DNA from: an uncultured Olleya sp.
GTDB taxonomy: Bacteria; Bacteroidota; Bacteroidia; Flavobacteriales; Flavobacteriaceae
Length of the DNA stretch: 64,000 nt
Assembly: GCA_947503885.1 (NCBI GenBank)
Contig: CANNFD010000004.1
Location: forward strand, 62,001 to 126,000
Direction of reading: 5' to 3'
Part shown: positions 1 through 8,693 of the stretch, one piece after another
How positions within the stretch are numbered: the stretch's first letter is position 1
Layout of the letters: each line of letters opens with the position of its first letter
Notes under the pieces: model-generated
Seen by the model: only the letters and a program-made list of their open reading frames with translations
The model's database searches: none
Told to the model about the DNA's origin: nothing
Program-made: the position numbers and the translations under genes

Positions 1-343
1 ATATGATATGTATGTACCTTCAGAAATGTCTATTTTGATGAAGGAAATGCATGCGTTTAACCTACAACTTAAACAAGACATAATAGCGGGTAAGGAGCTA
101 GCCGATTTTCCTAACACTTTTTTAAATATTCATAGTGCTAAACTATCAGACTTTAAAGCTAGAACAGACCAGTTTAAAAGCTTTTCAAATGTATTTATTA
201 ATGCGCAACAGGACATTTACAATACAAATTCCTCATTAAAATTAAGAGATAGATTTAATAATGCTATTAACGCCTGTATCGCTTGTCATAAAACAGAATG
301 TACAGGTCCAATACCAAAAATTAAAAAATTAATAATAAAATAA
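1..343 (+). CDS. Cytochrome c class II-like protein, 5' end missing
   Basis: The reading frame is open to the left edge of the window (codons TAT GAT precede the first ATG at position 8), so the true start and any signal or lipoprotein peptide probably lie outside. The visible 111 residues are mostly helical and end with a single c-type heme site, CIACH, near residue 91, followed by a short basic tail. One C-terminal CXXCH on a helical body resembles cytochrome c class II (cytochrome c-prime-like) proteins, which would be exported and carry one heme. The stop is 5 bases before the mnmD start, so the two are probably co-transcribed. The fold and an electron-transfer role are inferred only from the motif and its position. 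Confidence 0.6.
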   Translation, partial: YDMYVPSEMSILMKEMHAFNLQLKQDIIAGKELADFPNTFLNIHSAKLSDFKARTDQFKSFSNVFINAQQDIYNTNSSLKLRDRFNNAINACIACHKTECTGPIPKIKKLIIK

Positions 344-348
344 TAAAG

Positions 349-1038
349 TTGAAACCAAAAATTGAAATTACAAAAGACGGTTCTTCAACCTTAATACATC
401 CAAAATATAACGCACATTATCATTCTACTGCAGGAGCAATTGAAGAGTCCGATTTTGTGTATTTAAAATCAGGGTTGTTTTATTTTTTGTCTTCGGAAAA
501 AAGGCAAGACTTAAAACAATCCTGTTCTATTTTAGAAGTAGGTTTTGGCTCGGGGCTTAATGCTTTTAACACTTTGATTAAAACCGAAGCTTTGGCTTTA
601 AACATTGAGTATTTGGGGATCGAAACTTACCCCGTTACATTAGATGTAATAAAACAGCTAAATTACCCTGAGCAATTATCAGCACAAGACCAGCAAGCTA
701 TTTATAATACAATGCATGAAGTCTCTTGGGAAAAAAACCATCAAATTACTAAGCAATTTAGCTTAGAAAAAAGAAACCACGATATTTTTAGTTTAAAAGA
801 CACTAACAAGTTTGATGTCATTTATTTTGATGCATTTGGTCCTACAGATCAACCAGAACTATGGACAGCACCAATTTTTAAAATTATGTTTGAAGCACTT
901 AAAAACAATGGGGTATTAATAACGTATTGTGCGCAAGGTGCAGCTAGACGCGCTATGCAAAGTGTAGGATTTAAAGTAGACCGTTTGTCAGGTCCACCTA
1001 GTAAACGACATATTTTAAGAGCTATAAAAGCGGTTTAA
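349..1038 (+). CDS. mnmD: tRNA 5-methylaminomethyl-2-thiouridine methyltransferase (MnmD type)
   Basis: Stand-alone version of the methyltransferase half of MnmC (DUF752), 229 residues. It would complete the mnm5s2U modification at the wobble base of tRNAs using S-adenosylmethionine. The SAM-binding glycine loop VGFGSG is at residues 64-69 and the family motif DAFGP at 161-165. The FAD-dependent oxidoreductase half of enterobacterial MnmC is absent, as in other organisms that encode MnmD alone. The only plausible start is TTG at 349, five bases after the upstream stop. This places the N terminus (MKPKIEITKDGS) where the family normally begins. Confidence 0.88.
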   Translation: MKPKIEITKDGSSTLIHPKYNAHYHSTAGAIEESDFVYLKSGLFYFLSSEKRQDLKQSCSILEVGFGSGLNAFNTLIKTEALALNIEYLGIETYPVTLDVIKQLNYPEQLSAQDQQAIYNTMHEVSWEKNHQITKQFSLEKRNHDIFSLKDTNKFDVIYFDAFGPTDQPELWTAPIFKIMFEALKNNGVLITYCAQGAARRAMQSVGFKVDRLSGPPSKRHILRAIKAV

Positions 1039-1132
1039 ATAGTTGACCAATTAGTATGATAATTAAAAAACGTTAAAGCTTACTTAAACAGATTAAATTA
1101 GCATTACAAATTTGTATTTTTAAATAAAAAAC

Positions 1133-2035
1133 ATGCGCATACTAATTACAGGAGCAACAGGATTAATTGGAAGCGAAATTGTAAAACAATGTCACAAAAA
1201 TAATATCGCTGTTAATTACCTAACTACAAGTAAATCTAAGATATCAAAAGATGATAATTATAAGGGATTTTATTGGAATCCTTCTGCCAACCAAATTGAT
1301 ACAAATTGTTTAAATGATGTTGATGCAATTATTCATTTAGTAGGAGCTAGCATCTCTAAACGTTGGACAGAAACTTATAAAAAAATAATATTATTAAGTC
1401 GTATTCAAACGTCACAGTTATTATTTGACACGCTTAAAAATACACCACATCAAGTTAAGCAAATCGTATCAGCCAGTGCAATTGGTGTTTACCCAAGCTC
1501 ATTAACAAACTATTACAAAGAAGACGCAACAGAAGTTAGTAATTCTTTTTTAGGACAAGTAGTAATCCAGTGGGAGCAAGCAGTAGATGCATTTTCTTCA
1601 TTGGACATAATAGTATCTAAAGTTAGGATTGGATTAGTATTATCATCAAAAGGAGGTGCACTTCCAGAAATGGCTAAACCAATTAAGTTTGGTGCTGGTG
1701 CAGCATTTGGTTCTGGTAAGCAGTGGCAATCTTGGATACACATTACCGATTTAGCAAGATTATTTTTACATGTAGTAAATAATCAGTTAGATGGGATTTA
1801 TAATGGTGTTGCACCAAACCCAGAAACTAACATACATCTTACAAAAGCAATTGCAAAGCAATTAAACCGCCCTTTATTTTTACCAAATATTCCAAAATTT
1901 GCAATGCAATTAATATTAGGAGAAATGCATATTTTATTATTTGAAAGCCAACGGGTCAGTTCTCAAAAAATAGAAGATACAGGGTTTAGCTTTAAGCATT
2001 ATAATTTGCAAAGTGCTTTACAAAAAGAATATTAG
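1133..2035 (+). CDS. TIGR01777-family NAD(P)-dependent epimerase (SDR39U1/YfcH type)
   Basis: Short-chain dehydrogenase of 300 residues with the N-terminal Rossmann signature GATGLIG at residues 7-13. The segment around GGALPEMAKPIKFGAG and the C-terminal helical domain are typical of the SDR39U1/YfcH family. The substrate of this family is not established; it is predicted to be a cytoplasmic NAD(P)-dependent sugar-nucleotide epimerase or reductase. It stands alone 94 bases after mnmD and is followed by a perfect hairpin terminator at 2073-2096. The family assignment is firm, the biochemical role is not. Confidence 0.85.
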   Translation: MRILITGATGLIGSEIVKQCHKNNIAVNYLTTSKSKISKDDNYKGFYWNPSANQIDTNCLNDVDAIIHLVGASISKRWTETYKKIILLSRIQTSQLLFDTLKNTPHQVKQIVSASAIGVYPSSLTNYYKEDATEVSNSFLGQVVIQWEQAVDAFSSLDIIVSKVRIGLVLSSKGGALPEMAKPIKFGAGAAFGSGKQWQSWIHITDLARLFLHVVNNQLDGIYNGVAPNPETNIHLTKAIAKQLNRPLFLPNIPKFAMQLILGEMHILLFESQRVSSQKIEDTGFSFKHYNLQSALQKEY

Positions 2036-2072
2036 ATTATTAAAAACATATATTATAATTAGAATTAAAAAA

Positions 2073-2104
2073 GGCTGTAAACGTACGTTTACAGCCTTTT
2101 TTTT
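2073..2104 (+). terminator. Rho-independent terminator, probably bidirectional
   Basis: A perfect 24-base palindrome occupies 2073-2096 (arms GGCTGTAAACGT and its complement). An A run precedes it and eight T residues follow it. It lies 38 bases after the epimerase stop and just before the end of the small minus-strand gene, so it can serve both. Confidence 0.9.
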
Positions 2105-2113
2105 ATAACTAAA

Positions 2114-2230
2114 TTAAGCAACTCTAGCTTTTCGTTTTTTCATTTTTTTCTCTTCTAATTTTTTCTGAATTTTTTCTTGTCTCTTCGCATTTAATTCGGC
2201 TTTTGTTAGCTTTTTTCTTAATACTGCCAT
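2114..2230 (-). CDS. Small lysine-rich basic protein, 38 aa
   Basis: A 38-residue frame beginning MAVLRKKLTKAELNAKRQEK and ending KKRKARVA. About 40 percent of residues are lysine or arginine and the rest suggest one amphipathic helix. Codons are those of normal local genes, and the frame ends directly beside the shared terminator at 2073-2104, which supports it being a real gene. No domain is recognised. Such charge suggests nucleic-acid or ribosome contact, but that is inference. It is preceded upstream by about 450 bases without another convincing gene. Confidence 0.6.
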   Translation of the reverse strand: MAVLRKKLTKAELNAKRQEKIQKKLEEKKMKKRKARVA

Positions 2231-2681
2231 GATATATTTTTTTTAATTTTATAAAAATAACATTGCTTAGACTCTTGGATATTACATTAATAAGTATAGA
2301 CGAGTAAAGATTTTCAATATGTTTTAAATTGATAATCTAGTTTGTTTAATAATGTAAATAGAGTTGTTCAGGCACACTCGTAATGCCTGCTTAATTCAGG
2401 AAGATAATTTTACGCTTTTTAGGTAATTCAAAATAAAAAAAAGCACAAAACAGCATAGAGATTTGCGTCTCGATACAGCTAGAAAAGTGATGTTTTATTA
2501 AGTGTTCCATTTTATTATTATAATAAAAAATATATCTTTATATAAAGAGTAAACATAGCCAATATGTTTTAATTTTCCTAATATAAACACTAGGTTTAAT
2601 AGTTAAATATAGTTAAAATATAAAACTAAGGTTTTGACATTATAAAGACGTTAACTTGGGTGATTTGATTAATTTTTTAAG
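2231..2681. other. 451-bp stretch with no convincing gene
   Basis: AT-rich intergenic DNA between the small basic gene and the GreA/B-type gene. It must hold the promoter of the small gene. The only frame seen is a 39-codon minus-strand ORF at 2391-2510 with no recognisable feature. No terminator hairpin or RNA motif was found. Confidence 0.5.
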
Positions 2682-3182
2682 CTAGTAATTAATAGCTATA
2701 ACTTCAAAGGTTTTGTTTTCTGTTGCTAGTTTGAGTATTGCTTTTTCTCCAACTTTCTTATTAGTTAATAGTTTAGCGATTGGAGAAATAAAAGAGAGTT
2801 TTCCTTTAGATATATCAGCTTCATCTACACCAACAATTTGATACTTTTGTAGGTTTGAAGATTTACCGATTTTTAATGTTACTAAAGCTCCAAAACGGAT
2901 TTCATTTTGAGGCTGTTTATTTAGATCAACTACTTTTGCTGTCAAAATCCTGTTATTAAGTAATTGTAATTTAGCATTAATAAAATTAGAAGCGATACGT
3001 CTGTCTTTATCATTTGTGGTATCTAGTTGCTCTCTTTCATCTACAAGAGCCTCTTTTTCTTTTAAAAGTGCTTCCATACCAATTTTAGTAACATAATTTG
3101 TTACACCAGGTGGTAGATCTGCTCTGGGTGGCACTATAGGGATTTCTTCTTGATCATCTTCTTTTACAAAACCTCTGCTCAT
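2682..3182 (-). CDS. GreA/GreB-family transcription elongation factor
   Basis: 166 residues. The N-terminal part after MSRGFVKEDDQEEIP is a helical hairpin (about residues 30-85, with the acidic and basic heptads expected of the Gre coiled coil). The C-terminal part (about 90-166) is the FKBP-like beta domain, ending FISPIAKLLTNKKVGEKAIL. Members insert the coiled coil into the RNA polymerase secondary channel to stimulate cleavage of backtracked RNA. It starts 3 bases after the stop of the oxidoreductase gene, so the two share a transcript. It may be a lineage-specific Gre paralogue rather than the main GreA. Confidence 0.8.
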   Translation of the reverse strand: MSRGFVKEDDQEEIPIVPPRADLPPGVTNYVTKIGMEALLKEKEALVDEREQLDTTNDKDRRIASNFINAKLQLLNNRILTAKVVDLNKQPQNEIRFGALVTLKIGKSSNLQKYQIVGVDEADISKGKLSFISPIAKLLTNKKVGEKAILKLATENKTFEVIAINY

Positions 3183-3185
3183 GAT

Positions 3186-4181
3186 TTACTTAGTTTTAAT
3201 AACAACTTTACCTTTGGTACGTCCTTTTTTAACATAAAGAAGCGCTTGTAATGTGTCTTTTAATTCAAATACTTTGTCTATTGTTGTTTTAATTTTTTCT
3301 GATTCTACTAATGCTTTAATTTCATTTAGTTGTTTTGCGTTAGCACGCATAAAAACTAAGCTATAAAAAGCAGATTTTAGCTTTATTTGTTTTGTTACTT
3401 TTCTTCTTTTCCAAGCAAGATATAATTTGATAATTATATTAAGCCTCATTCTGTTAGCAGTTTCTTTGTCAACTGGACCTACAAGTGATATTACTTTTCC
3501 TCCAGTTTTTATAACTTTAAAAGCATCCTCAGTGTATTTGTTTCCTAAGGTGTCCAAAACTAAATCGACGTTTTTTACAATAGATTTGTAGTCTTCAGTT
3601 TTATAATCAATAACTCTATCTGCGCCAAGTTGCTTTACCCATTTTACATTATCAGTACTTGTAGTTGTATACACATAAGCTCCTTTTGTTTTTGCATATT
3701 GTATAGCAAAAGCGCCTACACCACCAGAACCAGCATGAATTAATATTTTATCGTTAGCTTTTAGTTTTCCGCGTTTTAATGCTTGTATAGCAGTTAGTCC
3801 AACCAATGGTAAACTAGCAGCTTCCTTAAAAGTTGTGTTTTTTGGTTTTAAACTAATTAGATTTTTATTTACAGCCACAAACTCTGTAAAAGTTCCCATT
3901 ATATTGACTTTAGAAAACACTTCGTCTCCAATATTAAAATTAGTGACATTATCTCCCTTTTTAACTATTATTCCGCTAACATCATAACCTAAAGTTGCTG
4001 GTAACTTAAATTTAGTTACACTTTTTAATTGTCCCTCAACGACTTTAATGTCTAATGGATTGACACCTGCTGCATAAGTTTCAATTAAGACTTCATCTTT
4101 TGTTATTGTTGGTTTATCAATTTCTGAAATAGTAATATTAGTAGAAATTTTACCGTAATCTGTAAATTGTACTGCTTTCAT
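3186..4181 (-). CDS. Quinone oxidoreductase-like NAD(P)-dependent MDR protein
   Basis: Medium-chain dehydrogenase/reductase of 331 residues. The N-terminal GroES-like domain contains AAGVNPLDIKV (37-47). The coenzyme domain carries the NAD(P) loop GSGGVG at 151-156. No cysteine ligands for catalytic or structural zinc are visible, so it belongs to the zinc-free quinone oxidoreductase or enoyl reductase group rather than the alcohol dehydrogenases. The substrate cannot be read from the sequence. It is the first gene of a two-gene operon with the Gre-type factor (3-base gap). Confidence 0.85.
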   Translation of the reverse strand: MKAVQFTDYGKISTNITISEIDKPTITKDEVLIETYAAGVNPLDIKVVEGQLKSVTKFKLPATLGYDVSGIIVKKGDNVTNFNIGDEVFSKVNIMGTFTEFVAVNKNLISLKPKNTTFKEAASLPLVGLTAIQALKRGKLKANDKILIHAGSGGVGAFAIQYAKTKGAYVYTTTSTDNVKWVKQLGADRVIDYKTEDYKSIVKNVDLVLDTLGNKYTEDAFKVIKTGGKVISLVGPVDKETANRMRLNIIIKLYLAWKRRKVTKQIKLKSAFYSLVFMRANAKQLNEIKALVESEKIKTTIDKVFELKDTLQALLYVKKGRTKGKVVIKTK

Positions 4182-4199
4182 AATTTTTAGATAAAAAAA

Positions 4200-4228
4200 A
4201 GAGGGTAATTAAAATTAATTACCCTCTT
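4200..4228 (-). terminator. Rho-independent terminator of the HbpS-like gene
   Basis: Two 12-base arms, GAGGGTAATTAA at 4201-4212 and its complement at 4215-4226, pair perfectly. A run of A on the plus strand at 4193-4200 becomes the U tract of the minus-strand transcript. It lies 20 bases after the stop of the upstream minus gene. Confidence 0.88.
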
Positions 4229-4247
4229 TGCAAATGATAATTTATTT

Positions 4248-4646
4248 TTAGATTGCTTTTGCTCCAGCTTCCGCTACTGTATGGTCATTCTCTACAGAAC
4301 TTCCACTAACACCGATTGCTCCAATAATAGCTCCTTGTGCATTTTTAATAGGGATTCCTCCTGGAAAAGTAATTAATCCATTATTTGAATGCTCGATATT
4401 ATATAGAGGTTGTCCTGGTTGGGATAACTCTCCTACAATACCTGTGTTCATATCAAAAAAACGTGCAGTTTTTGCTTTTTTAATAGAGATGTCTAATGAC
4501 CCTAACCATGCGCCATCCATACGTCCAAATGCTACTAGATTTGCTCCTGCATCTACAACTGCGATGTTCATTTTTGTGTCTATTGCTGTAGATTTTGCTT
4601 TTGCTGCTTCGATTGCTTTTTCTGCTTGTGCTAATGTAATATTCAT
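4248..4646 (-). CDS. HbpS/GlcG-family (DUF336) heme-binding-like protein
   Basis: 132 residues from [19 protein letters not shown] with the family's C-terminal glycine-rich segments FPGGIPI and GAIGVSG. The family includes the secreted heme-binding HbpS and GlcG of the glycolate locus. No signal peptide is visible here, so this copy is probably cytoplasmic. A longer frame opens at 4691, but a promoter-like TATCTTTG box sits inside that extension (4681-4688), so the start at 4646 is preferred. Function in this organism is unknown. It is a single-gene unit with its own terminator. Confidence 0.8.
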   Translation of the reverse strand: MNITLAQAEKAIEAAKAKSTAIDTKMNIAVVDAGANLVAFGRMDGAWLGSLDISIKKAKTARFFDMNTGIVGELSQPGQPLYNIEHSNNGLITFPGGIPIKNAQGAIIGAIGVSGSSVENDHTVAEAGAKAI

Positions 4647-4680
4647 AGTATATTGTTTTAGTTTTGTTATTAATACAATA

Positions 4681-4688
4681 CAAAGATA
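4681..4688 (-). promoter_or_regulatory. Bacteroidota -7 promoter box (TATCTTTG) of HbpS-like gene
   Basis: On the minus strand TATCTTTG matches the Bacteroidota -7 consensus TAnnTTTG, 35 bases before the ATG at 4646. No clear TTG -33 element is seen. Its position rules against the longer upstream start. Confidence 0.5.
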
Positions 4689-4777
4689 CATATAGAGTTA
4701 TTCTATTTTGTTACTAAAACAGTTCAATAACTTATGAAAAAAGGTCAGATTATATTGTGATAATTTTATGATTATTA

Positions 4778-5614
4778 CTAAGCTGTTTCACTTGGACTAA
4801 AGCCAAACTTATTTTTAAAGGCAGCACTAAAGTTTGAAAGATTGTTATATCCAAAATCAAAATAAATATCTGATGGTTTTAATTTACCTTGCTCTAAAGT
4901 TTCTTTAGCTTTATTTAGACGTTTGTCTTGTAGCCATTTTCCAGGAGAGGTATTATATTCACTTATAAAATGTCGCTTAAATGTAGATAAACTCATGTTG
5001 CACAAAAACGCAATTTCCTCAAGTTTTAAGTTAGAGTGTATTTTGCTTTCTATAATTTTTTTAAAAGGTGAACTTTGATTAACAATTAAAGATTGTAAAT
5101 AGTTTTCAAAATTGTTACCATATTTTTGAAGTAGATACAGCATTATTTCTTCAAACTTAACCATAAGCAAATTCTCCATAAAAATAGGAGGTGCTTCACT
5201 AATTGTAGATAATGAATTTAAATATGAAGTAATGTAAGCATCATTTTGTATTATAAAAAAAGGGGTGTCTTGTTTTAAAGTTACTTTATTTAGAGAATGT
5301 TTTTCTAAAAACTCTTTAAGTTTTTGTTCAGAAAAAAAGAATAGTTTACAATAATAACTAGCATCTACGTCCAATAGTTCTGTCCACAACCAATTTCCTT
5401 TTTTAAGTAATAGTGATTGGTCTCTATTTACTGCAACTGCTGTTCCTGCAAAATGGACTTGTTTTTTACCAACTTGTAAAAAACTAAACATATTCATGCT
5501 TAAATTAACCTTGCTTTTAACTACATCGTTGGTCATTTTAAAATCATACACAAACAAGTCTGGTGTTTTAGACTTGTCTTTGATGTAAATCTGGGGTATG
5601 TTTTCTATTGACAT
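4778..5614 (-). CDS. AraC-family transcriptional regulator
   Basis: 278 residues. The C-terminal third (about 185-278) is a double helix-turn-helix AraC domain, with KLEEIAFLCNMSLSTFKRHF and the signature FDFGYNNLSNFSAAFKNKFG. The N-terminal part (about 1-160) is an AraC-type sensor region that resembles no ligand domain I can name. It begins 15 bases after the stop of the histidine kinase gene on the same strand, so both are probably made together. The kinase has no other response regulator nearby, so this may be its functional output, although no phospho-receiver domain is visible. Confidence 0.85.
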   Translation of the reverse strand: MSIENIPQIYIKDKSKTPDLFVYDFKMTNDVVKSKVNLSMNMFSFLQVGKKQVHFAGTAVAVNRDQSLLLKKGNWLWTELLDVDASYYCKLFFFSEQKLKEFLEKHSLNKVTLKQDTPFFIIQNDAYITSYLNSLSTISEAPPIFMENLLMVKFEEIMLYLLQKYGNNFENYLQSLIVNQSSPFKKIIESKIHSNLKLEEIAFLCNMSLSTFKRHFISEYNTSPGKWLQDKRLNKAKETLEQGKLKPSDIYFDFGYNNLSNFSAAFKNKFGFSPSETA

Positions 5615-5629
5615 TTAGTGATGGCTGAT

Positions 5630-7207
5630 TTATTCTGAAAAACTAATTTCTATTGGTTTAAAATATACTTTAAAAGTGCTCTTTTCTTTGTTAGTGTATT
5701 TCATTTCTCCATTTAGTTGATCTGCTAATATCAATACAAGTTGCATACCTAAAGATTCAGATTCTTCAAAATTATAATTTTCTGGTAGTCCTGGTCCATT
5801 ATCAGAATAAACTAAAACGTAATGGTCATTTTCTTTTAAAATAGTTATGTCTAAAGTGTTTTTCTTATCTAGTTTAAAAGCATGTTTGAAGGAGTTGGTT
5901 ACCAATTCGTTCATGATTAATCCTAGATTAGATGTGGTGTCTCCATCAAAAATTAAATCTTCATCTATAGTTATGGTCTTTTCTATATCTAAATCTTTTA
6001 CACTAATAATTTGCTCGACAAAATCTAATAGCTGTTCTGTGTATTCTTTAGTTTTTATGTCTTTAAGGGAAACACTTCCGTAAAGTTTTTCATGTACTAA
6101 AGCCATAGAGTGTATACGCGATTTACTTTGCTCTAATGCAGAGACAACATTCTTGTCATTACTTTCTTCTTGTTGTAATGTTAATATACCAGAAATCATT
6201 TGCATATTGTTTTTAACTCTATGGTGTATTTCTTTAATAAGGGTTTGTATTTTAAAGAGGCTTTTTTCTAATTCAGTATTAGCACTTTTTAAATTTTTAT
6301 TAAGTGTCTTGTTTTTAAAATATTGATAAAAGATAGTTAGTATTGCTAAACAAATAATAAAATACCATAAATAGCCTAAATAGGCTAGGGTGTTTGAAGC
6401 TTCGGGTCTATTTTTAAAAGCGCTCCCTATTTTTAAGTCTAAACCAAATACGTTAATATTAGAGTAAATAAACTCGTCTTCAGCAATTTTAAAATTCTTA
6501 TAATATTCAGGGTCTAAATTTTTATTAAAAACAGTAGTGTTATTGTAAAGCACTTCTCTGGTTAAATCGTAATCGTCTTTTACAATAAATTTGTGTGCAA
6601 ACTCATGATTGTTCTCGTAGTTATAAAAATAATCTAATAAATATTTTACATTAATAATTGGAGCGATATATCCTAAAGCATTTTTTTCTTTATCAAACAC
6701 AGTAAAATCAAACGGAAATCCAACCCAACCTTCTCTTAGATTTATTGGTGTAAACAAGCGGATGTCTTCACTTGTCATCAGTTGTTCTAACTCGTCTATT
6801 CTATTTTGATCTAAAAACTCTTTTGCAGAAACCCCTTTTAATCCAGCAGGATCTATTGCATCTGGAGCTATTACATATTTAAAAACATGGTTTTTGTCTA
6901 TATAACTTACTATAATTGAATCGTTAAATTTTATTTCATTCAACAAGTCGTTTAAATAACTTTGTAACTCTTCTTCAGTAGGGAATGCAGTTGTATTTTT
7001 TGTATAACTTTTTATAGATGCAACAATTGTAGCATAAACGTTAATACCCGCGCTTGCTCTTATAATAGCGTCAGAGTGTGTTTTTTCTAATTTAGCTTGG
7101 ATTTTTTTTTGCTCTAGGTCTTGGTAAGAGGATACTAATTTGTGTAGATATACACCTCCTGCTAGAAGAATAAAAAGAATGATTATTAGGGACTTGCTAT
7201 TTCTCAT
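5630..7207 (-). CDS. Membrane sensor histidine kinase, HisKA_2 type
   Basis: 525 residues. Membrane segment 1 is at about 7-25 and segment 2 at about 276-296; between them is an extracytoplasmic sensor region of about 250 residues, likely CHASE- or Cache-like. A short coiled coil (300-322) leads to the HisKA_2 dimerisation domain with KEIHHRVKNNMQ (phospho-acceptor His328 or 329). An HATPase domain follows, with N-box NELVTNSFKHA (433-443) and G1 box SDNGPGLP (468-475). HisKA_2 kinases often signal to atypical partners. It is the first gene of an operon with an AraC regulator. Confidence 0.88.
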   Translation of the reverse strand: MRNSKSLIIILFILLAGGVYLHKLVSSYQDLEQKKIQAKLEKTHSDAIIRASAGINVYATIVASIKSYTKNTTAFPTEEELQSYLNDLLNEIKFNDSIIVSYIDKNHVFKYVIAPDAIDPAGLKGVSAKEFLDQNRIDELEQLMTSEDIRLFTPINLREGWVGFPFDFTVFDKEKNALGYIAPIINVKYLLDYFYNYENNHEFAHKFIVKDDYDLTREVLYNNTTVFNKNLDPEYYKNFKIAEDEFIYSNINVFGLDLKIGSAFKNRPEASNTLAYLGYLWYFIICLAILTIFYQYFKNKTLNKNLKSANTELEKSLFKIQTLIKEIHHRVKNNMQMISGILTLQQEESNDKNVVSALEQSKSRIHSMALVHEKLYGSVSLKDIKTKEYTEQLLDFVEQIISVKDLDIEKTITIDEDLIFDGDTTSNLGLIMNELVTNSFKHAFKLDKKNTLDITILKENDHYVLVYSDNGPGLPENYNFEESESLGMQLVLILADQLNGEMKYTNKEKSTFKVYFKPIEISFSE

Positions 7208-7257
7208 TAAATATATATGGGGTAAATACTTAAAATTGGGAGCTATTATTATACGTT

Positions 7258-7265
7258 CAAAGATA
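7258..7265 (-). promoter_or_regulatory. -7 promoter box (TATCTTTG) of the kinase-AraC operon
   Basis: TATCTTTG on the minus strand matches TAnnTTTG, 51 bases before the kinase start codon. No good TTG element is seen at -33. Confidence 0.4.
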
Positions 7266-7404
7266 CCGAATTTAACCTTGTTTTTAATAGCATTAATGAT
7301 GGTTTTAACATTTTATATTAAAATGTAGTACCATTAAAATTAATTAAACATAAAGTTTGGCTTTTTAATAAACTTATTAAAGTAAGATAATAAATAAAAT
7401 AGAA

Positions 7405-8649
7405 TTATTTATTGTTTTGTCTATTTAAATTATGGATTCTGTCTAATAAAGTCGGGTGTGAATAATGCATAAACACATAAGCTGGATGCGGAGTCAAATT
7501 ACTTAAACTGTTTTTAGATAGTTTTTTAAGCGAAGTAATTAAGGGTTTGGCTTTGTAGGTTGTTTTTGCATAATCATCTGCTTGGTATTCAAATTTACGC
7601 GAAAACCAATTCATGATTAACCCTGTAACCTCTGATAGAGGTGAATATAAAATTCCGAATGCAATCAAACCAATATGAAAGCTTGGAGTTGACACGCCCA
7701 AAGCCTCACTTAACAAAGGATTTGCTATTAAAAGAGACAGAATGAAAAGGGTCAAACCAGTTAACAAAACTGAAGTTACTAAATTAAAAATAATATGCTT
7801 TTTCTTGTAATGACCAACTTCGTGCGCTAGTACAGCAACAATTTCGTCTTCATCTAAGTCATTTATTAGCGTATCATAAAGTGTGACACGTTTTTCGTTT
7901 CCAAAACCAGAAAAATAGGCGTTAGCCTTTGTGCTTCGTTTTGACCCATCAATTACAAAAATTTTATCTAAATTAAATCCTACAGTTTTAGCATAATTAG
8001 ATATAGCTGTACGTAAAGGTCCTTCTTCAAGCGGACTTTGTTTGTTAAAAATTGGGACGATTAATCGTGAATAAAATAAGTTAACAAAAACAGTAAACAC
8101 CGTAATTAATAACCAAGCATATAACCAAAAATCAGGTCCTGTAGTTTGATAAAACCATGTTAAAGCCCCTAAAATTACTCCGCCAACAATAATGGTCATA
8201 ACCCAACCTTTAATTTTATCTATTACAAATAGCTTTTTGGTGGTTTTGTTAAACCCAAATTGTTCTTCGATAACAAAGGTTTTATAATAAGAAAAAGGAG
8301 TTGTTAGTATATCGCTACCCAACAGGATTATACCAAAAAAAATTAACGTGACAAAAATGGTATTATCTGTAAGTTGCCTTGCTAATTGATCTACAAAAGC
8401 AAAACCATCTAACATAAAAAAAGCTAAGGTTAATATTATTGAAAACGTCGAGGTTACTATCCCAAACTTATAGTTTGTAGCCTTGTAGCGTTGCGATTTA
8501 GTGTACTCTTCCGTATCATAAACGTCTTGTAGTTCTGGTGGTAGCGCATCATTATAGTGTTTTGCATTTAACGCATCTAAAACTTTATCAATAATAAAAC
8601 TGATAATAATTATTGCAATTATGATGTAAAATAAGGTAGTAGAAGTCAT
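7405..8649 (-). CDS. Ste24-type CAAX prenyl protease (M48 metallopeptidase)
   Basis: 414-residue multi-pass membrane zinc protease. The catalytic HEVGH is at residues 276-280 within VAVLAHEVGHYKKKH, and the third zinc ligand is the glutamate in SRKFEYQADDYA further on. Hydrophobic helices occupy about 5-22, 62-80, 98-112, 150-166, 176-196 and two more after the active site. Bacterial members are not known to act on prenylated proteins; they probably degrade misfolded membrane proteins. It follows the SpoU methyltransferase gene by 44 bases on the same strand and may be co-transcribed from the promoter at 9527-9556. Confidence 0.9.
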   Translation of the reverse strand: MTSTTLFYIIIAIIIISFIIDKVLDALNAKHYNDALPPELQDVYDTEEYTKSQRYKATNYKFGIVTSTFSIILTLAFFMLDGFAFVDQLARQLTDNTIFVTLIFFGIILLGSDILTTPFSYYKTFVIEEQFGFNKTTKKLFVIDKIKGWVMTIIVGGVILGALTWFYQTTGPDFWLYAWLLITVFTVFVNLFYSRLIVPIFNKQSPLEEGPLRTAISNYAKTVGFNLDKIFVIDGSKRSTKANAYFSGFGNEKRVTLYDTLINDLDEDEIVAVLAHEVGHYKKKHIIFNLVTSVLLTGLTLFILSLLIANPLLSEALGVSTPSFHIGLIAFGILYSPLSEVTGLIMNWFSRKFEYQADDYAKTTYKAKPLITSLKKLSKNSLSNLTPHPAYVFMHYSHPTLLDRIHNLNRQNNK

Positions 8650-8693
8650 ATAAATTTTAAAAGATTACCAACTTTATCGGCAATAAGATTGTG

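Noticed and set aside
8-343. Annotating the first ATG at position 8 as a true start
   Set aside because: The frame is open to the left edge and the family has an export signal that is missing, so the start is probably outside the window.
2391-2510. 39-residue minus-strand ORF (MEHLIKHHFSSC...)
   Set aside because: Small, no conserved motif or clear start context, and long AT-rich intergenic DNA gives such frames by chance.
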